Positions 58,683 through 64,000 of a stretch of DNA of 64,000 nt are shown in pieces (position 1 is the first letter of the stretch; every line of letters begins with the position of its first letter). This stretch comes from Paracoccus aurantiacus (lineage in GTDB: Bacteria > Pseudomonadota > Alphaproteobacteria > Rhodobacterales > Rhodobacteraceae). The position numbers and the translations under genes were made by a program. The stretch is taken from positions 496,001 to 560,000 of the forward strand of contig NZ_VOPL01000002.1 in the NCBI RefSeq assembly GCF_007993065.1, read 5' to 3'. The notes below the pieces were generated by a model. The model made no database searches, was not told where the DNA came from, and saw only the letters and a list, made by a program, of their open reading frames with translations.

Positions 58683-59198
58683 GTGGCGCGCAAGTTCAGA
58701 GGCTCTGAAGAGGTCAAGGTGGATGGCAAGGGTCGCATGTCGATCCCGGCCCGCTTTCGCCGTATCTTCGAAGCCGGCGATCCTGATTGGAACCCCTCCG
58801 AACGTGCCCGCATGATCGTCGTTTATGGCCCGGAAAGCTGGAAGAAGCTTGAATTCTATACCGTCGCGGCCGCCGACCGGATCGATGAGGAAATCGACCA
58901 GCTTCCGCGCGGCTCTGACGAGCGGTTGTGGCTTGAAACCCTGATGAACGGGATGGCCACCGAGGCCGAGATCGATACAGACGGCCGTCTGGTTCTGCCC
59001 CAGAAGCTGCGCGACAAGATCGGACTGGATAACGAGGCTTTCTTTACCTCCAAGGGTGACTTCATCGAAGTCTGGAGCCCGGCGAACTATTCCGAATCCA
59101 GTGGCTCGCTGGAGGCGTTCATGTCGCGCTTCCCCGAAGATTTCGACCCGCGCAGCTTCCTGTCCGGGGCGCAGGCCCCCGAAGGGCCGGAGGGCTAG
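58683..59198 (+). CDS. mraZ: division/cell wall cluster transcriptional repressor MraZ
   Basis: A 171-residue protein with two SpoVT/AbrB-like domains: FRGSEEVKVDGKGRMSIPARFRRIFE at the N-terminus and AEIDTDGRLVLPQKLRDKIGLD in the second half. It represses the dcw operon by binding repeats upstream. Start GTG 58683 after GAAAGG; the frame is open upstream to 58326 but that is the structured leader. First gene of mraZ-rsmH-ftsL-ftsI-murE-murF. Confidence 0.95.
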   Translation: MARKFRGSEEVKVDGKGRMSIPARFRRIFEAGDPDWNPSERARMIVVYGPESWKKLEFYTVAAADRIDEEIDQLPRGSDERLWLETLMNGMATEAEIDTDGRLVLPQKLRDKIGLDNEAFFTSKGDFIEVWSPANYSESSGSLEAFMSRFPEDFDPRSFLSGAQAPEGPEG

Positions 59199-59201
59199 GC
59201 G

Positions 59202-60194
59202 ATGGCCACGCCCGACACAAATTCCACCGATCCTCACATCCCGGTTCTTATCGACCCGTTGATTCGGGCGGTCGAGCCGGTGGGCGGGACGTGGATAGAC
59301 GGCACCTTCGGCGCCGGAGGTTATACACGGCGTCTGCTGGATGCCGGTGCCGACAAGGTCATTGCCATAGACCGCGATCCGCGTGTTTTCGACATGGCTG
59401 CGGAATGGGCCGGCCAATACGGGGACCGGCTGCAACTGATCGAGGGTACGTTTTCCGATATGGACCGGCTGGCCGTTGCGCCTGTCGATGGTGTGGTGCT
59501 TGATCTTGGCGTCAGCTCGATGCAGCTCGATCAGGCGGAGCGCGGCTTTTCCTTCCTGCGCGAAGGCCCGCTGGACATGCGCATGAGCGATGATGGACCG
59601 AGCGCGGCCGATCTGCTGAACAGCGCTGATGAAACCGAGATCGCGGATGTGCTGTATCATTATGGCGAGGAGCGCGCTTCTCGCCGCATTGCAAAGGCGA
59701 TTGTCGCTGCACGGCCGCTGGAAACCACTGCGCAACTGGCCGAGGTGGTGGCCAGTCAGTTGCCCCGCGCCAAGCCGGGACAAAGTCACCCTGCGACGCG
59801 CAGCTTTCAGGCCATTCGGATTTGGGTAAATGACGAGTTCGGTCAACTGGCCGAAGGTCTGGCGGCGGCGGAGCGGGCGCTCCTGCCCGGCGGAAAGCTG
59901 GCGGTCGTCAGCTTTCACTCTCTGGAAGACCGAGTCGTGAAGCGCTTCCTGCAGTCACGCTCGGCAACCGCGGGCGGTGGGTCGCGCCACGCGCCCGCCG
60001 AAATCGTCGATGCGCCAACCTTCACGCAGCCCAACCGCCGCGCAACAGGTGCGGATGAAGCCGAGCTTGCCGTCAACCCGCGCGCCCGCAGCGCTTTTCT
60101 GCGCGTCGGGCTCCGCACCGAAGCGCCGCCGCGCCCACTCGACCGCGATGCCATTGCGCTGCCGCGATTGCCGCAGAAAGGCGGGCGTCGATGA
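59202..60194 (+). CDS. rsmH: 16S rRNA (cytosine(1402)-N4)-methyltransferase
   Basis: A 330-residue SAM-dependent enzyme (MraW). [15 protein letters not shown], the SAM motif [41 protein letters not shown] and [19 protein letters not shown] are characteristic. Overlaps ftsL by ATGA. Confidence 0.96.
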   Translation: MATPDTNSTDPHIPVLIDPLIRAVEPVGGTWIDGTFGAGGYTRRLLDAGADKVIAIDRDPRVFDMAAEWAGQYGDRLQLIEGTFSDMDRLAVAPVDGVVLDLGVSSMQLDQAERGFSFLREGPLDMRMSDDGPSAADLLNSADETEIADVLYHYGEERASRRIAKAIVAARPLETTAQLAEVVASQLPRAKPGQSHPATRSFQAIRIWVNDEFGQLAEGLAAAERALLPGGKLAVVSFHSLEDRVVKRFLQSRSATAGGGSRHAPAEIVDAPTFTQPNRRATGADEAELAVNPRARSAFLRVGLRTEAPPRPLDRDAIALPRLPQKGGRR

Positions 60195-60580
60195 GGTCGA
60201 TCCTTTACCTGCTGATCGCGATGGTGGTGATGTCCCTGGCTTTCTGGGCCTACCGCGAGAACTATCGCACCCAGGACTCGCTCAGCGAAATGGAAGACGT
60301 GCAGCGCGAAATCGCGGGTCTGCGAGAGCAGCTTGTCGTGCTGCGTGCCGAATGGGCCTATCTGAACCGCCCCGAGCGGCTGCGCGAACTGGTTCAGCTG
60401 AATGCTGACAAGCTGAACCTCGGGCCGATTACCTCGGACCAGTTCGTTGACAGCGCCAAGATCAATTATCCGCCGCCCCCGGTGAAATACCCGCCGCGCC
60501 GGCCCGAAAACTTCGTGCCCCCGACCGAGGGCGCGATCACTGACGATGACCCGACCCCTTCCGAGCAGGAGTCCCAATGA
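60191..60580 (+). CDS. ftsL: cell division protein FtsL
   Basis: A 129-residue bitopic protein: helix [22 protein letters not shown] at residues 3-24, then a coiled coil ([28 protein letters not shown]) and the conserved [12 protein letters not shown] motif. The tail is proline-rich. Part of the FtsQLB divisome activator. Identification rests on topology, motif and position. Confidence 0.88.
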   Translation: MRSILYLLIAMVVMSLAFWAYRENYRTQDSLSEMEDVQREIAGLREQLVVLRAEWAYLNRPERLRELVQLNADKLNLGPITSDQFVDSAKINYPPPPVKYPPRRPENFVPPTEGAITDDDPTPSEQESQ

Positions 60581-62388
60581 TGATCCGGAAACCGCTGCGC
60601 CCGCTGGCCCGCATTCTTCGCGCCCGTGAAACGGGTCAGGACCCCGACGTGATCGAGGCCGAGAACCGCGCCGAACGACATGCCGAGATTCAGGACCGTG
60701 CCCGAAAACGCGCAGAGGGGCGGCTTGTCTTCATGGCGCTGGGTTTCGTCGCGGCGTTCGGGCTGGTCGGGTTCCGCATGGGTGCGCTTGCCGCGTCCGA
60801 TCCGGCCGAGCCGCGCGCGCAGGCAACGGGCGCGCAGATCATCAGCCAGCGCGCCGATATCACCGACCGCCGGGGCCGTGTGCTGGCGACGAACATGCTG
60901 ACCCACAGCCTTTATGCGCAGCCGAACCAGATGGTCGATGGCAAGCGCGCGGCCGACGCTTTGGCAAAGATTTTCCCCGATCTGGATCATGAGAGGCTCG
61001 TCAAGGATTTCACCGATCCGAAGCGCAAGTTCCTGTGGGTGAAAAAGAAGCTCAGCCCGGAACAGATGCAGGCGGTTCACGATATCGGCGAGCCGGGGCT
61101 GCTTTTCGGCCCGCGCGAGATGCGGCTTTATCCCAATGGCCGGATCGCGAGCCATATCCTGGGCGGGTCAGCTTTCGGCGCCGAAGGCGTCAACTCGGCC
61201 GAGGTGATCGGCACGGCGGGCGTGGAAAAGGCGTTTGACGGTTGGCTGCGTAATCCCGCAAACGAGGGCGCGCCGCTGACGCTTTCGATCGACCTGACGG
61301 CGCAATCGGCGATGGAGGAGGTGCTGTCATCCGGCATGCGCCGCATGAATGCAAAAGGTGCCGCCGGCATCCTGATGGAGATCGGCACTGGCGAAATCGT
61401 GGCGATGGCAAGCCTGCCCGACTTTGACCCAAATGACCGCCCGCGTCCGGCACTGAAGGGCGATCCGTCCGACAGCCCGCTTTTCAACCGGGCGGTGCAG
61501 GGGCAATACGAACTCGGCTCGACCTTCAAGATTTTCCCGGTCGCGCAGGCGATGGACCTGAAGCTGGTAAATCCGAACACGCATATCAATTCGACGACGC
61601 CGATGAAGATCGGCAAATACAGCATCAACGACTATCACAATTACGGCCCGAGCCTTTCGGTGGCCGACATCATCGTGAAGTCCTCGAACGTGGGCACCGT
61701 GCGGATCGCGCAGATGATCGGGGTCGAGCGTCAGAAGGCGTTTCTTGAAAAGCTCGGTTTCTTTGCACCGACCACGATAGAGATGGTCGAGGCCCCGACC
61801 GGCAAGCCCATCGTTCCGGCCCGCTGGCCTGCCGTGACCTCGGCCACGGTCAGCTTCGGGCACGGCCTTGCGGCCAGCCCGCTGCACCTTGCCGCGGCGT
61901 ATGCGACGCTTGCCAATGGCGGGCGCAAGGTGACGCCGACGCTGGTTCATGGAAAGAAGCGCGCGGCGGGCGAGCGCGTGGTGTCCGAACAGGCTGCGAG
62001 CCTCGCGCTTGCCATGCTGCGAGAGGTCGTGAAGCGCGGCACCGCACGCGCCGGGAATGTCGAGGGATACGAGATTGCCGGCAAGACCGGCACCGCCGAC
62101 AAGCCTCGTCCGGGCGGTGGCTACTACGATAACAAGGTCGTCGCCAATTTCGCTTCGGTCTTTCCCTATGATGATCCGAAATACGTGCTCGTCGTGACGC
62201 TCGACGAACCGACAGGTCAGCTTGGCGGTGGCGAGTCACGGGTCGCGGGGGCGACGGCTGTTCCGGTCGCGGCGGATGTCATCAGCCGGCTCGCCCCTAT
62301 TCTCGGGCTGCGTCCGGTTGGTGTGAAGCCGCTTCCCGACATTGAAGCGCCACCCAAAAACAAGGTAAAGGTCGCCGCGAACCAGTGA
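60577..62388 (+). CDS. ftsI: septal peptidoglycan transpeptidase FtsI (PBP3)
   Basis: A 603-residue class B penicillin-binding protein crosslinking septal peptidoglycan. One N-terminal helix (LVFMALGFVAAFGLVGFRMGAL), the pedestal start QRADITDRRGRVLATNM, and transpeptidase motifs STFK (in ELGSTFKIFPV), SSN (VKSSNVGTV) and KTGT (IAGKTGTADK). The cytoplasmic N-terminus of about 48 residues is basic and longer than usual. Confidence 0.96.
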   Translation: MMIRKPLRPLARILRARETGQDPDVIEAENRAERHAEIQDRARKRAEGRLVFMALGFVAAFGLVGFRMGALAASDPAEPRAQATGAQIISQRADITDRRGRVLATNMLTHSLYAQPNQMVDGKRAADALAKIFPDLDHERLVKDFTDPKRKFLWVKKKLSPEQMQAVHDIGEPGLLFGPREMRLYPNGRIASHILGGSAFGAEGVNSAEVIGTAGVEKAFDGWLRNPANEGAPLTLSIDLTAQSAMEEVLSSGMRRMNAKGAAGILMEIGTGEIVAMASLPDFDPNDRPRPALKGDPSDSPLFNRAVQGQYELGSTFKIFPVAQAMDLKLVNPNTHINSTTPMKIGKYSINDYHNYGPSLSVADIIVKSSNVGTVRIAQMIGVERQKAFLEKLGFFAPTTIEMVEAPTGKPIVPARWPAVTSATVSFGHGLAASPLHLAAAYATLANGGRKVTPTLVHGKKRAAGERVVSEQAASLALAMLREVVKRGTARAGNVEGYEIAGKTGTADKPRPGGGYYDNKVVANFASVFPYDDPKYVLVVTLDEPTGQLGGGESRVAGATAVPVAADVISRLAPILGLRPVGVKPLPDIEAPPKNKVKVAANQ

Positions 62389-62398
62389 CGAGGCAAGC

Positions 62399-63883
62399 AT
62401 GAGCGAAGCGGGCAAGCGGCTGTCCCAGTTGGGTCTGAGCGCAATCGGCGGGCGAGACCCGAACATTACCGGCATTTCGGTCGACAGCCGCACGGTCAAG
62501 CCCGGCCACATGTTCGCGGCCCTGCCCGGATCGGCGATCCATGGCGGAGAGTTTATTCAATATGCGCTGCGCATGGATGCCGGGGCGATCCTTACGGATG
62601 CGGCGGGCGCGGCGCTGGCTGCGAATGAACTGCGTGGCTGGGACGGCGCGCTTGTGGTTGCGGAAGATCCGCGTCAGGCGCTTGCCGGGGCTGCGGCATT
62701 GTGGTTCGGCCGTCAGCCTGAACGAATCGTGGCTGTGACCGGCACCTCGGGCAAGACCTCGGTCGCGAATTTTACGCGGCAGATCTGGCAATCGCTTGGG
62801 CTGAAGGCGATCAGCCTTGGCACGATGGGCGTTCAGGGCGATTACGAGGCGAAGCTGGCCCATACTACGCCGGAACCCGTGACATTGCACCGCATCCTTG
62901 CCGCCGCAGCCGAGGCAGGCGTGACCAATGTCGCGATGGAGGCGTCCAGCCACGGGCTCGATCAGCGCCGCCTTGACGGGGTTCGGATCATGGCCGGGGC
63001 ATTCACGAATTTCAGCCAGGACCATCTGGACTATCACGCAGGCTTTGACGAATATTTCGCCGCCAAGGCGCTGCTTTTTAACCACATTCTGGATTCCGGC
63101 GACGGCGCTGTCATCAATGTCGACAGCGAGCGTGGGCGCCAGATGGCCGATATCGCGCGAGAGCGGGACGAGGTTCTGACAACCATCGGGTCGGGCGACG
63201 ATTGCGACTTTCGTATCCTTGGCCAGCGTTACGATGCGACAGGACAAGAGCTTCGCTTCAGTTACAGGGGCGCCACGCAAATGGTGCGCCTGAACCTGAT
63301 CGGCGGCTTTCAGGCCGAAAACGTGCTTGCCGCTGCGGGGCTGGCCATTGCGTCTGGCTGCGATGCGTCAGAAGTGCTCGCCACCCTGCCGCATCTCGAA
63401 ACCGTGCGCGGCCGGATGCAGCTTGTCGCGCAGCGCGATAATGGTGCCGTGGCTTTCGTCGATTACGCGCACAAGCCTGGTGCCGTGATCGCCGCGCTGC
63501 AATCGCTTCGCCCGCATGTGATGGGACGGATCATCGTTGTTCTTGGCGCAGGCGGCGACCGCGACAAGGGCAAGCGCCCGCTGATGGGGCAGGCCGCGCG
63601 CGATTTCGCGGATGTGGTTTTCGTCACCGATGACAACCCCCGGACCGAAGATCCCGCGTCGATCCGCGCCGAAGTCATGGCCGGCGCTGGCAAGGACGCG
63701 GTCGAGATCGGCGACAGGGCCGAGGCCATCCTGCGCGGCGTCGACGCGCTCCAGCCTGGCGATGCGCTGCTGATCGCAGGCAAGGGGCACGAAACGGGCC
63801 AGATCGTCGGCAGCGACGTGTTTCCCTTTGACGATGCCGAACAGGCTTCGGTCGCGGTCGCTGCACTGGATGGAAAAATCTGA
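62399..63883 (+). CDS. murE: UDP-N-acetylmuramoyl-L-alanyl-D-glutamate--2,6-diaminopimelate ligase
   Basis: A 494-residue Mur ligase adding meso-diaminopimelate. ATP loop AVTGTSGKTSVANFTRQ, the carbamylated-lysine region FDEYFAAKALLF, and the diaminopimelate-specific DDNPRTEDP motif are all visible. GSDVF and GAGGDRDKGKRP complete the pattern. The stop shares bases with the murF start (TGATG). Confidence 0.96.
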   Translation: MSEAGKRLSQLGLSAIGGRDPNITGISVDSRTVKPGHMFAALPGSAIHGGEFIQYALRMDAGAILTDAAGAALAANELRGWDGALVVAEDPRQALAGAAALWFGRQPERIVAVTGTSGKTSVANFTRQIWQSLGLKAISLGTMGVQGDYEAKLAHTTPEPVTLHRILAAAAEAGVTNVAMEASSHGLDQRRLDGVRIMAGAFTNFSQDHLDYHAGFDEYFAAKALLFNHILDSGDGAVINVDSERGRQMADIARERDEVLTTIGSGDDCDFRILGQRYDATGQELRFSYRGATQMVRLNLIGGFQAENVLAAAGLAIASGCDASEVLATLPHLETVRGRMQLVAQRDNGAVAFVDYAHKPGAVIAALQSLRPHVMGRIIVVLGAGGDRDKGKRPLMGQAARDFADVVFVTDDNPRTEDPASIRAEVMAGAGKDAVEIGDRAEAILRGVDALQPGDALLIAGKGHETGQIVGSDVFPFDDAEQASVAVAALDGKI

Positions 63884-64000
63884 TGACGCTTTGGACTTCG
63901 GAAGATGCCGTAGCGGCGACCGGCGGCAATGCGACGCGCGACTGGCAGGCCAATGGGGTCAGCATCGACACGCGCACGATCAGGCAAGGCGATCTTTTCG
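63883..64000 (+). CDS. murF: UDP-N-acetylmuramoyl-tripeptide--D-alanyl-D-alanine ligase, 5' part
   Basis: The first 39 codons before the window ends. MTLWTSEDAVAATGG and VSIDTRTIRQGDLF match the N-terminal UDP-binding domain of MurF (substrate SRTI/DTR motif). Position after murE confirms the call. Confidence 0.9.
   Translation, partial: MTLWTSEDAVAATGGNATRDWQANGVSIDTRTIRQGDLF

Overview
The window reads as chromosomal DNA of an alphaproteobacterium of the family Rhodobacteraceae, most probably Paracoccus or a close relative. The evidence is high GC with strong GC3 bias, GTG/TTG starts and ATGA-type overlaps, a 14-subunit complex I operon interrupted by extra reading frames and followed by a biotin ligase (the layout described for Paracoccus denitrificans), the yajC-secD-secF-ccmABCDG block, and a DUF1127 gene followed by a series of CCTCCTCCC-loop hairpins. 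Species assignment is inference. No rRNA, tRNA, insertion sequence, phage or CRISPR array was seen.

Layout. 1-7.9 kb: end of a RecD-like helicase, then EcsC-family and GNAT proteins, flavin reductase, apt, an EamA transporter, a secreted esterase, an MFS exporter and a GlsB-type membrane protein with a strong terminator. 8.1-30.6 kb: nuoABCDEFGHIJKLMN with interspersed accessory genes (lipoproteins, DUF5337, DUF5333, a carboxymuconolactone-decarboxylase-like protein and others), running by overlap into birA, coaX and rnj. 30.6-35.0 kb: two transporters, trmB and mazG. 35.2-41.4 kb: Sec accessory genes, a Mth938-like gene and the cytochrome c biogenesis genes ccmABCDG. 41.7-43.0 kb: a visibly AT-richer, gene-poor island with a 17-bp perfect hairpin, a possible gene remnant and one small exported protein. 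43.0-51.4 kb: uvrD, folE2, metZ, a hydrolase, a YciB/IspZ-type protein, an EamA transporter and a DUF1223 protein. 51.4-54.4 kb: acnA with promoter and terminator. 54.4-55.9 kb: arsenic operon arsR-aqpS-arsC. 56.0-57.5 kb: rlmJ and, on the same strand, a DUF1127 gene (ccaF1-like) with ten hairpins displaying a CCTCCTCCC loop. 57.5-64.0 kb: a long regulatory region with phased MraZ-box-like repeats and a terminated leader RNA (UpsM-like), then mraZ-rsmH-ftsL-ftsI-murE-murF (window ends inside murF).

How it works together: the nuo block builds the proton-pumping NADH dehydrogenase feeding a respiratory chain whose c-type cytochromes need the Ccm genes; acnA feeds NADH production through the TCA cycle. 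The dcw block makes peptidoglycan and the septum under apparent MraZ and premature-termination control. The two most RNA-rich places are the expanded CcsR/cuckoo-type sRNA array (five putative two-hairpin sRNAs ending in a terminator) and the leader RNA upstream of mraZ. The least explained parts are the shared C-terminal module in NuoE and its neighbour, the 521-bp nuoJ-nuoK spacer, the four 11-bp tandem repeats at 55950-55993, and the AT-rich island.
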